Shown here: piece by piece, positions 1-6,401 of the stretch | How positions within the stretch are numbered: position 1 is the first letter of the stretch | How the letters are laid out: each line of letters opens with the position of its first letter | DNA from: a virus | DNA: 20,646 bases | IMG/VR virus record: IMGVR_UViG_3300010883_014546 | Coordinates: 1 to 20,646 of that record | Strand: one strand, 5' to 3' | Translations under genes and position numbers: made by a program | The notes under the pieces: model-generated | Seen by the model: the letters and a program-made list of their open reading frames with translations, nothing else | The model's database searches: none | Told to the model about the DNA's origin: nothing

Positions 1-243
1 GGCGTCACCTTGGTAGCCTTGATTACCTTGCGCACCTGCCGCGCCTGCCGCACCATCGCTGCCGTTACTACCGGCCGCACCGGCGTCACCTTGGTAGCCT
101 TGATTACCTTGCGCGCCAGCGGCACCCGCCGCACCATCGCTGCCGTTGCTACCAGCCGCACCGGCGTCACCTTGGTGGCCTTGCGCGCCTGCGGCACCTG
201 TCGCACCCGCCGCACCATCGCTGCCGTTACTACCAGCCGCACC
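1..243. repeat. Three tandem 81-bp units encoding Gly-X-Y blocks
   Basis: Units begin at 1, 82 and 163, each starting ggcgtcacctt on the plus strand, and have an exact 81-bp period (27 codons, nine Gly-X-Y triplets). Units 1 and 2 differ at only a few bases. Unit 3 keeps both ends but has a different middle. The array may continue beyond the left edge. Such near-identical in-frame units are prone to length change by recombination. Confidence 0.9.
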
Positions 244-639
244 TACGCTTCCTTGGTAACCCCTAAAGCCAATGTTACCTTGGTACCCCTGACTACCTTG
301 TGCGCCGACGGGGCCGACGGGGCCAGCGATAGAACTATCAGCGCCAACGTCGCCTTGGTGCCCCTGACTACCTTGCGCACCTGCGGGACCAACAACGGCG
401 CTGTCAGCGCCGGGGATTCCTTGGTGACCCGTATTACCATGCTGGCCTACGGACCCTTGGCGTCCTTGACTACCTTGCGCACCTATTCCGCCCTGAGCGC
501 CGACCACGACATTACTCGCGGACGAGCTAGCTCCAATAATATTACCATCCCCATCAGTCGCGGTAACCTGTGACCCTCCAGAGCTAGAAGGGTTATTGAG
601 ATTACTGCCATCCAAAAGATTTGTTACAACAGTAGGCAT
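1..639 (-). CDS. Collagen-like virion (fibre) protein, 3' end outside window
   Basis: The minus-strand frame is open from an ATG at 639 to the left edge (213 codons, no stop), so the C-terminus is missing. Residues 1 to about 47 are a Ser/Asn/Gly-rich head (starts MPTVVTNLLDGSNLNN). From there Gly-X-Y triplets dominate (GAQ, GSQ, GHQ, GDA, GSN, GSD), with two short phase interruptions around GADSAVVGP and GADSSIAGPVGP. The last part seen is three tandem 27-residue blocks of nine triplets each. Gly-X-Y repeats form collagen-like triple helices, and in phages they are typical of tail fibres and head fibres, so a trimeric fibre or adhesin role is inferred. It follows the capsid genes, just downstream of a small probable virion protein. 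No clear ribosome-binding site is visible upstream of the ATG. The open plus-strand frame over this region is a by-product of the repeat. The repeat identification is secure; the exact virion location is not. Confidence 0.85.
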   Translation of the reverse strand, partial: MPTVVTNLLDGSNLNNPSSSGGSQVTATDGDGNIIGASSSASNVVVGAQGGIGAQGSQGRQGSVGQHGNTGHQGIPGADSAVVGPAGAQGSQGHQGDVGADSSIAGPVGPVGAQGSQGYQGNIGFRGYQGSVGAAGSNGSDGAAGATGAAGAQGHQGDAGAAGSNGSDGAAGAAGAQGNQGYQGDAGAAGSNGSDGAAGAAGAQGNQGYQGDA

Positions 640-648
640 TTTATAAAT

Positions 649-993
649 TTACGTAGTTACTTCTGGGTTTATTAGAATCTTACCTGATATAATTTTGGTT
701 ACGATAGAGGTGTCTGATAATAAATATTTTTCAATATCATACACTCCTTGCGTAATCGGTAAGGTAGTTGTTACGCTAGCTGAAACGTTAATATCTACTT
801 GCCCCCCAGCAGCGTTGGAAATAGTCGGGCTTAGATCGAGTAAGGGTGTTACGTCGGAGTATTTATTTTTTAAATGCCCTCTTACGCCGTATCCTGTTAA
901 GTCTTCCGCGGTTCCTTGCGCGTCTCTAATCTCTAGTCTAATCGAAAAACTGGAACCTTGTGTTATTGATAAATCTACTAACTCAGCGCTCAT
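649..993 (-). CDS. Small probable virion protein (beta-rich, unknown family)
   Basis: A 114-residue protein starting at an ATG (MSAELVDLSITQGSSF). The pattern of an N-terminal ITQGSSFSIRLEI strand, followed by a DLTGYGVRGHLKN turn and strand and a final beta-rich half ending in GVYDIEKYLLSD and ISGKILINPE, resembles small Ig-like or baseplate-upper-protein-like domains that often sit beside tail-fibre or adhesin genes in phages. That assignment rests on pattern memory only. The gene lies 9 bp upstream of the collagen-like fibre gene, so it may be a fibre-attachment or baseplate component. No Shine-Dalgarno sequence precedes the ATG; the decamer TGTAATACTT lies 3 nt upstream of the start codon. 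No Cys, signal peptide or membrane segment is seen. Confidence 0.65.
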   Translation of the reverse strand: MSAELVDLSITQGSSFSIRLEIRDAQGTAEDLTGYGVRGHLKNKYSDVTPLLDLSPTISNAAGGQVDINVSASVTTTLPITQGVYDIEKYLLSDTSIVTKIISGKILINPEVTT

Positions 994-1042
994 GCTAAGT
1001 ATTACAGTAAATTACCAATGATTGAGACAATAAAAGATATTT

Positions 1043-1429
1043 TTATTTACCTTCTGCTAGAATTCTCGCAGCATCTTTTGAAATAGAGGGAGGGGGAACT
1101 ACCTTTGTATCAGGCTTCCTAAATCCAGATACATATCTTCTAAATTCCGTTAATAGTTTCTTCGTCAAGATACCTCTATCATCAATTGGGATTAAACCAG
1201 CCCTACTAGCGTGAGCCTGTAAATCAGACTTGTTCATTTCTTTGAGTTTATCGGTGTACTCAGCTTCGTCCATCGTTCCGTATTTGGTATTTCCAGTATC
1301 CCCCCATACTTGATCTAGGGTTGACGGTTGAAATCCTTCAACTTTCGCGTGCGTTTGTGTCATTTTCTTCGCTTTAGCCTTTTTGGGGGTTTTAGCCGGT
1401 TTTTTAGATGTCTCCCTTTTGTTTTTCAT
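1043..1429 (-). CDS. Basic SAP-like small protein
   Basis: A 128-residue protein. The first 30 residues are very lysine-rich (KKPAKTPKKAKAKK), giving a strongly basic, probably disordered tail. Around residues 65-100 the segment MNKSDLQAHASRAGLIPID followed by ILTKKLLTEFRRY resembles a SAP or Rho-N-type helix-extended-helix DNA-binding motif (a Leu-rich first helix, a Gly-Leu turn and a Lys-Leu second helix). The C-terminus is Pro- and Lys-rich. Binding to DNA, or packaging with it, is inferred. It is the first gene after the major capsid gene but is separated from it by a strong terminator, so it is probably expressed from its own promoter or by read-through. No Shine-Dalgarno site is seen before its ATG. 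The function is not established. Confidence 0.6.
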   Translation of the reverse strand: MKNKRETSKKPAKTPKKAKAKKMTQTHAKVEGFQPSTLDQVWGDTGNTKYGTMDEAEYTDKLKEMNKSDLQAHASRAGLIPIDDRGILTKKLLTEFRRYVSGFRKPDTKVVPPPSISKDAARILAEGK

Positions 1430-1460
1430 GTCAGTATTGTACGATTAACATGGGCGAAAT

Positions 1461-1506
1461 AATAAAAAAAATCAATAAAAAACCCTGCTGGGCGAACCCA
1501 GCAGGG
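1461..1506 (-). terminator. Strong intrinsic terminator after the capsid gene
   Basis: On the minus strand a perfect 10-bp stem CCCTGCTGGG / CCCAGCAGGG (plus-strand arms 1483-1492 and 1497-1506) closes a TTCG tetraloop. It is followed by TTTTTTATTG and then a second run of eight T. It begins 22 nt after the major capsid protein stop codon. GC-rich stem, stable UUCG loop and a long U-tract make this a textbook Rho-independent terminator for transcripts running leftward through the head genes. Confidence 0.95.
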
Positions 1507-1528
1507 CATGAGTTATTATTATAATGTC

Positions 1529-2695
1529 TTAGACAATCAGCCCCATGATAGCGCGAGCGTCGATACAGACACGGCCCTCTTCGAGGAATCCGTAAAAGCC
1601 TGTCTTCTCTACTCTGCTGCCATAAGCATTGAACTGCTCATCTGGTAACGCGGTAAACGTTCCGTTTCCGGAGCCATAATCATGACCACGGGAAACCGGG
1701 CGAATAAATGCGCCACGAGAATTATCAACGCCAATCACGATTTCATGATTATCAGCATTCCATGCGGTAGTTGTTCCGCTGGGGTCTACGTCATCAGTCA
1801 ACGTGGTTAGGTTGGATCCAAGCAGGCTGTTCCACAAGGTGTTATACTTTCTACCTTTGCCGAACTCAACCAATTCTACGATGTTAACACCGTAAATGGA
1901 TTGCATTCCGGCACCACGGTAGATCTCTTCGCGGACATTGTCCGGTAAAGCCTGAGTCGTGTCAGAAGATGTATACATTGGGTTATAAGCAAACGCTCGA
2001 ATCATCGCCTTAATCTCAGGACTTACGTATAAATCCGTAACTCCTGTTGAGTATGGGGCGATAGGTGTTTGGCCCGAAAAGGACTCGTTGAGTCTTTTCG
2101 TGTGGGTCATCAGGTTGTTCAGGTCTTGCAGACCGAACGCTCCGATTGCATTAGCTTGAATAACGTGCTTCAGCGCAGTAGACCCACCCGCAGTTGTCGT
2201 GTGGGTGACGGTCGTTTCCGCATCAGCGAGGGCTTTCAAGATGACGGCCCAAGCGTTTCTTTCCTGCTTAATGAGAACCTCATTAGCCATTCTTTCGAGA
2301 GCTTTGCTGACGATGTCAAGCCTTGCTCTGCGAGCGTAACGTTTGTTGAAGCTGACAGCTGAATCAAGCCTGTATGTGGCAATCTTGATTTCCTGCATGC
2401 CTTCTACTTGTGAAGTGGGCAAGCCACCAGCCATATGTTGACTCCATACTGTAACGTGACCTTCTCCGTCTCCGTGATAAAGATCAAGCGGATAACTTGG
2501 CGAATCGTCTTCGTCGAATGCAGAGTCTACATAAATTTGACTTGCTGTTCCTGCAGTCATGAGAACCTTTTCGATTACCGGACCGAGAAACGCTGCGAAA
2601 GCTTCAGAAGCTTCGCGAGCTACGCTTGAATCTCTAGAACCGATAGCCTTAACAAGCTCTACCTGCTCTGGTGTTTCTTTTAATTTTAATTTCAT
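1529..2695 (-). CDS. Major capsid protein (HK97-fold type)
   Basis: A 388-residue protein forming the icosahedral shell. Evidence is context plus sequence character. It directly follows the protease-scaffold and decoration-like genes. It is followed by a strong terminator. It has the best ribosome-binding site of the window (AAGGAGAT, 8 nt before the ATG). The protein has a charged helical N-terminus (residues 1-45), then an arm and E-loop-like region (residues 60-105). A long helix rich in Arg/Ala follows (RRARLDIVSKALERMANE, near 120-140), which is the usual HK97 spine-helix pattern. A mixed alpha/beta A-domain and a C-terminal strand region (GFYGFLEEGRVCIDARAIMG) complete it. It is not recognisably close to T4 gp23 by eye. 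The N-terminal segment could be removed by the upstream protease, but no cleavage site is assigned. Confidence 0.88.
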   Translation of the reverse strand: MKLKLKETPEQVELVKAIGSRDSSVAREASEAFAAFLGPVIEKVLMTAGTASQIYVDSAFDEDDSPSYPLDLYHGDGEGHVTVWSQHMAGGLPTSQVEGMQEIKIATYRLDSAVSFNKRYARRARLDIVSKALERMANEVLIKQERNAWAVILKALADAETTVTHTTTAGGSTALKHVIQANAIGAFGLQDLNNLMTHTKRLNESFSGQTPIAPYSTGVTDLYVSPEIKAMIRAFAYNPMYTSSDTTQALPDNVREEIYRGAGMQSIYGVNIVELVEFGKGRKYNTLWNSLLGSNLTTLTDDVDPSGTTTAWNADNHEIVIGVDNSRGAFIRPVSRGHDYGSGNGTFTALPDEQFNAYGSRVEKTGFYGFLEEGRVCIDARAIMGLIV

Positions 2696-2701
2696 TTTTA
2701 A

Positions 2702-2709
2702 ATCTCCTT
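2702..2709 (-). promoter_or_regulatory. Ribosome-binding site of the capsid gene
   Basis: AAGGAGAT on the minus strand with 8 nt between AGGAG and the ATG at 2695. This is a near-perfect Shine-Dalgarno match and fits a highly expressed structural gene. It contrasts with many neighbouring genes that show none. Confidence 0.85.
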
Positions 2710-2723
2710 ATTTAATTTAGGGT

Positions 2724-3314
2724 TTAATTCCAGTGATCGATATCCAACAGCACGAGGGTATTACCTCCAGCCGCTGCGCCTAAAGCGATCCCGACTTGAA
2801 TAGATGATCCTGCATCTGTCGCTGTCATCCCACCGTTAGCGTCACCGTAAACGGCTCCACCTGCTGCGGGGGTTCCAGCTACGCCGTTGATCAAGAACAT
2901 TCCTCGTCTCACGACGGGGACTGCTTGACCTACGATACAAGCTTCCAATTCAGCCGCTTTTCTCGGGTTGAATTTTAGTTGCTCACCATTTTCGTCGTAA
3001 TGTGCGACGTGGTGTAGTGTCATCCCGAATGGTCTATCTGCCCCGTTCGCTTGCGAAGGGAAGACCTTAGCAGCTACACCGTAGCGCTGAGATGTTACGT
3101 TTTTAAGTCCTGAACTTGCTGCACCAGCGTCTTCCAACATCGCTAATTCTTGGTCAGCTTTCCAGCCGGTCTGGAGTGCTACCAGTGTACCGTGGGGAAG
3201 CTTTTTAGCCCAAGTGGAAAGGTCTTGTGTGCTGTCGAGACTTGTGTCGTGTAAGGAGAATAGATTTACTACATCCTTTTCGTCATAATCTCTAAATGGT
3301 TTTAATGTCGCCAT
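2724..3314 (-). CDS. Putative head decoration / capsid-associated protein
   Basis: A 196-residue protein between the scaffold and the major capsid gene, the position of decoration or cement proteins such as lambda gpD. It opens with an acidic helical stretch (MATLKPFRDYDEKDVVNLFS). A middle alpha/beta part follows. The last third is Gly/Ala-rich and low in charge (GVAGTPAAGGAVYGDANGG, near 145-162), ending in a hydrophobic strand LVLLDIDHWN. It has no Cys except one near residue 126, and no signal peptide or membrane span. An AAGGA ribosome-binding site lies 10 nt before the ATG. The stop is 28 bp upstream of the capsid start, so the two genes are likely cotranscribed and made in large amounts. 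The decoration role is inferred from position and composition; a minor head or vertex protein is the alternative. Confidence 0.6.
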   Translation of the reverse strand: MATLKPFRDYDEKDVVNLFSLHDTSLDSTQDLSTWAKKLPHGTLVALQTGWKADQELAMLEDAGAASSGLKNVTSQRYGVAAKVFPSQANGADRPFGMTLHHVAHYDENGEQLKFNPRKAAELEACIVGQAVPVVRRGMFLINGVAGTPAAGGAVYGDANGGMTATDAGSSIQVGIALGAAAGGNTLVLLDIDHWN

Positions 3315-3350
3315 AATGTTATATTCCTTTATCTGTTAATGTTTGTTAAA

Positions 3351-4016
3351 TTACTTAAGCTCGAACTGATCGAGGCTAAAAGCTTTTTTATATTTTTGTT
3401 GCAAAGTCCCTTCTTCTGCCGTGGTAGAATTTGGAATATCTTCCATCTCTTCTTCCTGAGCTTCTTCGACAGCGTTTTCAATCGCCGTGGAATCTTCTGC
3501 GTCTTCAGTAGAGGCTTTGACTTGTTCTTGTTCTGCTTTTTCAGCTTTTTCAGCTTTTAGCTTTTCTTCCTTATCTTCCTTTGCGAGAAGTTCCCGACTC
3601 TTACCCTTTAAGAGTACCGCAAGCTTCTTCGAGTAAGACTCGAAATTTTCGTTATCCATATCTTTAATATCCGAAGCGATAACCTCCCGATCTTCATCGG
3701 TTAGTTTGTATTCTTCATCTAATGTAGACATGCGTTCATTGAATCTTTGTTGAGTTTCTCTCTCCTGCTTATCAGTCTCAAGTTCGGCTAAAGACTTCTC
3801 GACAGACGTTAGCTTTTCCTTGAGCTCTTCTTGCTCTTTGGTAATAACTTCGTTTTGCTCGATGGAGTCTTTCAGCTGATTTTCAACAGCCACCTTTTCT
3901 TCTGTGTATTGTTCAGAAGCTTTCTTGAGCTCGTCTTCGATAAAATCGGCGACGGCAGAAGCAGACATCTCTTGTAAAGACTCGTCTGTTATATCTTTGA
4001 TTGACTTAATTTTCAT
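3351..4016 (-). CDS. Nested in-frame scaffold protein (internal start)
   Basis: An internal ATG at 4016, codon 282 of the protease-scaffold frame, is preceded by TAAAGGAGAAAGTC, a strong Shine-Dalgarno (AGGAG) with 6 nt spacing. It would give a 221-residue scaffold beginning MKIKSIKDITDESLQ. The product is almost all charged helix (Glu/Lys/Ser-rich, low aromatic), matching capsid scaffold or core proteins that are needed in many more copies than the protease. The start lies exactly where the protease-like part and its basic linker end. In lambda, the Nu3 scaffold is made in the same way from within gene C. The site is seen directly; its use in vivo is inferred. Confidence 0.75.
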   Translation of the reverse strand: MKIKSIKDITDESLQEMSASAVADFIEDELKKASEQYTEEKVAVENQLKDSIEQNEVITKEQEELKEKLTSVEKSLAELETDKQERETQQRFNERMSTLDEEYKLTDEDREVIASDIKDMDNENFESYSKKLAVLLKGKSRELLAKEDKEEKLKAEKAEKAEQEQVKASTEDAEDSTAIENAVEEAQEEEMEDIPNSTTAEEGTLQQKYKKAFSLDQFELK

Positions 4017-4859
4017 GACTTTCTCCTTTAAAATTACATTTTTAATTGGTTTTCGTGAAATATTATTTGAAGTGGAATTGGTTTTAACCAAACTTTCTTC
4101 TTCTTTTCTGCGTTTTTTAGTTTTTTCCGTAGATACCCCTTTTACATCTGCTGCCGGGGTTTCCGTAAGCCCGATGCCGAGAGGAACCACGTTCCCGATG
4201 ACCTGTCTATATGCCTTTGTGTTTTCATCGACAATTTCTTTGCCACCGAAAGCTCTTAAATGATTTTGAAGCTCTTTTATCTTCACTTCATCAGCGATAA
4301 CTTCACCATTTTCTATATTTTTTTCATCGTTTTTGAGGAGGATAATGTTAAAATCCGAAAAACCTAACTCCCAGCTTGCTGATACTTTTAAGTAATTTTC
4401 GCTTGTTGGATCGCTTGAGTCCTCAATAAAACTTGCAATTTCATCATTTACTATTTTCCATATAACGCCACCCAAAGTTACGTTAAAGGGCCCGACCATA
4501 TCTTTAACCTGTTCAACGGTAAGAGCCTTGTCCGTTCCAAACTCGCTGAAGCCTGCTGTTAGAATCGTTCCGATGACCCTGTCTCTATTGTGCTCTATAT
4601 TGATTGGCTTATTCAAGAAGTTCTCGTAAATAGCGACCGCTGTTTTCGTATCGATTACGTCGCCATTCTTATTTACCCTGTTAGTTACGAAAGCGTTAAA
4701 AGCTATAGGGAGTAAGTCAACATTGTTTTCCAAGTCGATGTCAGGGATAAAGTCTCCGACGTCCAGCATGCTTGCTAAAGCTAAGTACTTGTCTCTTTCT
4801 TCTGAAACCGCTGCTCTTATCTGTGAATTAAAAGTTGTTTTGTATTGAAATTCTTTCAT
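3351..4859 (-). CDS. Prohead protease-scaffold fusion protein
   Basis: A 502-residue protein joining two assembly functions. The N-terminal 250 residues resemble phage prohead maturation proteases (T4 gp21 / S78-like). They contain IEHNRDRVIGTI with a candidate catalytic His at 90, a glycine-rich core strand (VTLGGVIWKIV), and LKVSASWELGF with candidate nucleophile Ser160 or Ser162. The catalytic assignment is by motif resemblance only. A basic linker (KKRRKEEES) follows. Residues 282-502 form a highly charged, coiled-coil scaffold with heptad-like Leu/Glu/Lys stretches, an acidic Ala/Glu-rich stretch and a short hydrophobic-basic tail (KKAFSLDQFELK) of the type that binds capsid subunits. 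An in-frame ribosome-binding site and ATG at the junction allow the scaffold to be made alone. AGGA precedes the ATG at 4859 by 8 nt. Decoration and capsid genes follow. The fused layout is like lambda C/Nu3. Confidence 0.8.
   Translation of the reverse strand: MKEFQYKTTFNSQIRAAVSEERDKYLALASMLDVGDFIPDIDLENNVDLLPIAFNAFVTNRVNKNGDVIDTKTAVAIYENFLNKPINIEHNRDRVIGTILTAGFSEFGTDKALTVEQVKDMVGPFNVTLGGVIWKIVNDEIASFIEDSSDPTSENYLKVSASWELGFSDFNIILLKNDEKNIENGEVIADEVKIKELQNHLRAFGGKEIVDENTKAYRQVIGNVVPLGIGLTETPAADVKGVSTEKTKKRRKEEESLVKTNSTSNNISRKPIKNVILKEKVMKIKSIKDITDESLQEMSASAVADFIEDELKKASEQYTEEKVAVENQLKDSIEQNEVITKEQEELKEKLTSVEKSLAELETDKQERETQQRFNERMSTLDEEYKLTDEDREVIASDIKDMDNENFESYSKKLAVLLKGKSRELLAKEDKEEKLKAEKAEKAEQEQVKASTEDAEDSTAIENAVEEAQEEEMEDIPNSTTAEEGTLQQKYKKAFSLDQFELK
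4017..4030 (-). promoter_or_regulatory. Internal ribosome-binding site for the scaffold
   Basis: TAAAGGAGAA at 4030-4021 on the minus strand, then AGTC and ATG. It lies inside an open coding frame, where so good a Shine-Dalgarno match at correct spacing to an in-frame ATG is unlikely by chance. It decides the nested scaffold start. Confidence 0.78.
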
Positions 4860-4920
4860 ATTATACTTCCTCGATGTAGTAGACTACTGTCAACTTGTTT
4901 ACGCTATCATAGCTTATTCC

Positions 4921-5790
4921 TTAGTATCTGCAAACGCCTCCGCTACAGTTTCCTTTCGTTAACTGGTCTGGCGTCTTGAAAAGCTTGTCGCCTTCTTTCC
5001 AATTTTTTCCTGCGTTCGAGCACGTGTATCCCACGGTAACCCCTTCTTCATTGGGGAGTTTTTTGATATCATCTACGACGCCTTCGCTATTGAAGTGTTT
5101 GCATTCTGAATTTGTGTTTTTTACATGGTCCCCCTTGGAAAAGCTAGGATACCCCTTGAATTTGTTTGCGTTAACTTTTTCCCAAAGCTCGTCATAGTTT
5201 GATTTGCTTTTCTTTTTGTTTAACCACGGCGGAAGCTTTTTGCCGTTTTTGTCTTTCTCTTCTTCATCCCCCTTCTTGCCGTCTTTCTTACCGCCTTTCT
5301 TGTCGTCTTTCTTGTCGTCTTTCTTGTCGTCCTTTTTCTTTAGAAAGTCGGGCTTCTTGGCGAGATTTTCTTCGCAATCTGCTTGCACGTGATCCACCTC
5401 TCTCAGCTCCACGGCTAAATCGGGCAAGTCTTCTATCTTTCTAGTTGACTCGTGCAAATTTTGCTTTTCATGCTCCGTCTTGGGTTTCGCATCTGGATCC
5501 CACTGGGGGTCAGCAGCAACGATTTCCACATCTTTTAGTTCCGGGAATACAGTCAAGATTCTTTTTAGGCAGTCGAAATTTCTAAATTCATTTTTGCCTT
5601 CGTTTCCCCAGTCATACCCAATGTCATTTAGGTAGGCCTTGATGCCTTCTTCGCTGGAGAAAACCATTCTAATGATTTCTCCTTCTTCTGTTTTTTCAAA
5701 GAGAGCGTATCCTTGCGGGGTCGGAAACGGTTTGTGGAGAACGTTCCGTTCTTTCATCTGTATAATGTCGTTTGTGAAATCAATGTTCAT
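4921..5790 (-). CDS. Charged three-part protein, possible prohead core component
   Basis: A 289-residue protein if translation begins at the ATG at 5790 (MNIDFTNDIIQ). A TTG six codons upstream would overlap the preceding gene and is less likely. The N-terminal part (about 1-110) is a compact alpha/beta region (PTPQGYALFEKTEEGEI). The middle (about 145-190) is an extremely Lys/Asp-rich linker built on repeated DDKK units. The C-terminal 75 residues form a small domain with KGDHVKNTNSECKHFNSEG, a Gly-Val-rich middle and KEGDKLFKTPDQL, probably an SH3/KOW-like barrel, with Cys residues near the end (NCSGGVCRY). The family is not recognised. It lies between portal and protease genes, the place of T4 core proteins gp67 and gp68, so a role in the prohead core is possible but unproven. 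The start is 4 nt after the upstream stop, suggesting translational coupling. Confidence 0.62.
   Translation of the reverse strand: MNIDFTNDIIQMKERNVLHKPFPTPQGYALFEKTEEGEIIRMVFSSEEGIKAYLNDIGYDWGNEGKNEFRNFDCLKRILTVFPELKDVEIVAADPQWDPDAKPKTEHEKQNLHESTRKIEDLPDLAVELREVDHVQADCEENLAKKPDFLKKKDDKKDDKKDDKKGGKKDGKKGDEEEKDKNGKKLPPWLNKKKSKSNYDELWEKVNANKFKGYPSFSKGDHVKNTNSECKHFNSEGVVDDIKKLPNEEGVTVGYTCSNAGKNWKEGDKLFKTPDQLTKGNCSGGVCRY
5296..5331. repeat. 12-bp tandem repeat coding for DDKK linker
   Basis: Three perfect copies of tttcttgtcgtc (plus strand) lie at 5296, 5308 and 5320, with degenerate copies on the left (tttcttaccgcc at 5284). In the gene's frame each copy gives Asp-Asp-Lys-Lys. The repeat stays in frame when copies are gained or lost, so the linker length can drift without breaking the gene. 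Confidence 0.88.
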
Positions 5791-5794
5791 AGCT

Positions 5795-6310
5795 TTATTC
5801 CCATCCAAATAGTATTGGCTTATAAGGTTCTAAGTATAGTTCGTTTATGTTTTTAAAATCTAAATTTAAATTGTACTTTTTGACGTTAGCTTCGGCCGCC
5901 TTAACGTCTTCCTCTTCTGGGGTCCATGTGTCGGAGATGTCTATAAAGTTATTTATTTCCTCAGGACGTCGATCTTCGAGCACTAGCTCTAATACTTCCT
6001 GCGAGGCGGAACAATCAGGGGGAGCAGTGGTGCTCGCCTTCTTTTGCTCTTTCATCCTTAAAAACATATTGACTCTGGCAAGGCCGTTAAGGTTCAGGTT
6101 CTCTTTGGAGGAAGACGAGCCTCGAAGGTATACTTCTTTCAGCTGCTCTATCTTAATGCTGGACTTGTTCCTCTTATTGAAGCTTTTCTTTATGTCCTCC
6201 AAACAAGAAATGAGATTGCCAGAGAAAGATATTCTCTGACGTTCTAATTTTTTTTCGCTTTCAATAGACGAATCCTTTTCTTGTGGGCTTCCCTTGGACA
6301 TATTTTTCAT
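5795..6310 (-). CDS. Hypothetical charged protein
   Basis: A 171-residue protein with no recognised family. The N-terminus is polar and charged (Lys/Glu/Ser-rich) with a second in-frame ATG at codon 4 (MKNMSKGS). The centre is helical (SCLEDIKKSFNKRN, LNLNGLARVNMFLRMKEQ). A Thr/Ala/Pro linker follows near 93-100, and then an acidic C-terminal half (DTWTPEEEDVKAAEANVKKY) ends in aromatic LEPYKPILFGWE. No signal peptide, membrane span or metal motif is visible. It is the first gene after the terminator that follows the lipoprotein gene. Its stop codon lies 4 nt before the next ATG, so the pair is probably coupled. Its place between portal and protease suggests a head-assembly accessory. No clear Shine-Dalgarno sequence precedes the start. 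Confidence 0.55.
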   Translation of the reverse strand: MKNMSKGSPQEKDSSIESEKKLERQRISFSGNLISCLEDIKKSFNKRNKSSIKIEQLKEVYLRGSSSSKENLNLNGLARVNMFLRMKEQKKASTTAPPDCSASQEVLELVLEDRRPEEINNFIDISDTWTPEEEDVKAAEANVKKYNLNLDFKNINELYLEPYKPILFGWE

Positions 6311-6357
6311 TTATAAAACAGCTCAATTCAAACGCTTTACACACTAAGAACTACACT

Positions 6358-6378
6358 AAAAATCCCACGCTTGGGATT
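6358..6378 (-). terminator. Hairpin terminator after the lipoprotein gene
   Basis: A perfect 7-bp inverted repeat, AATCCCA / TGGGATT (plus arms 6361-6367 and 6372-6378), closes a 4-nt loop. On the minus strand it runs into TTTTT before AGTG. It starts 23 nt after the stop codon of the lipoprotein gene. The stem is shorter and the U-run weaker than at 1461-1506, so it may act as a partial terminator or an mRNA 3'-end stabiliser inside the head operon. Confidence 0.65.
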
Positions 6379-6401
6379 CTCAAAGTAGTAATTAATTAAG
6401 T

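Noticed and set aside
10-573. Plus-strand 187-codon open frame
   Set aside because: It is the antisense of the Gly-X-Y repeat gene. The minus strand gives a clear collagen-like protein that runs off the window edge, and all neighbours are on the minus strand.
4860-4893. TTGACA and TATAAT before the protease-scaffold gene
   Set aside because: The two boxes are 22 bp apart instead of about 17, and the TATAAT directly touches the ATG, so a normal promoter is unlikely.
5199-5444. Plus-strand frames across the DDKK repeat
   Set aside because: They are Ser/Leu/Arg-rich antisense shadows of the 12-bp repeat, with no ribosome-binding site or family likeness.
5791-5808. TTG start for the DDKK-linker protein
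   Set aside because: It would overlap the upstream gene by 14 bp. The ATG at 5790, four bases after the upstream stop, is the simpler start.
6308-6317. T4-like late-promoter match (TATAAATG) before the gene at 6310
   Set aside because: The match overlaps the start codon itself, so transcription would begin inside the gene. A similar AT-rich string before the ATG at 639 shows that this is just leader composition.
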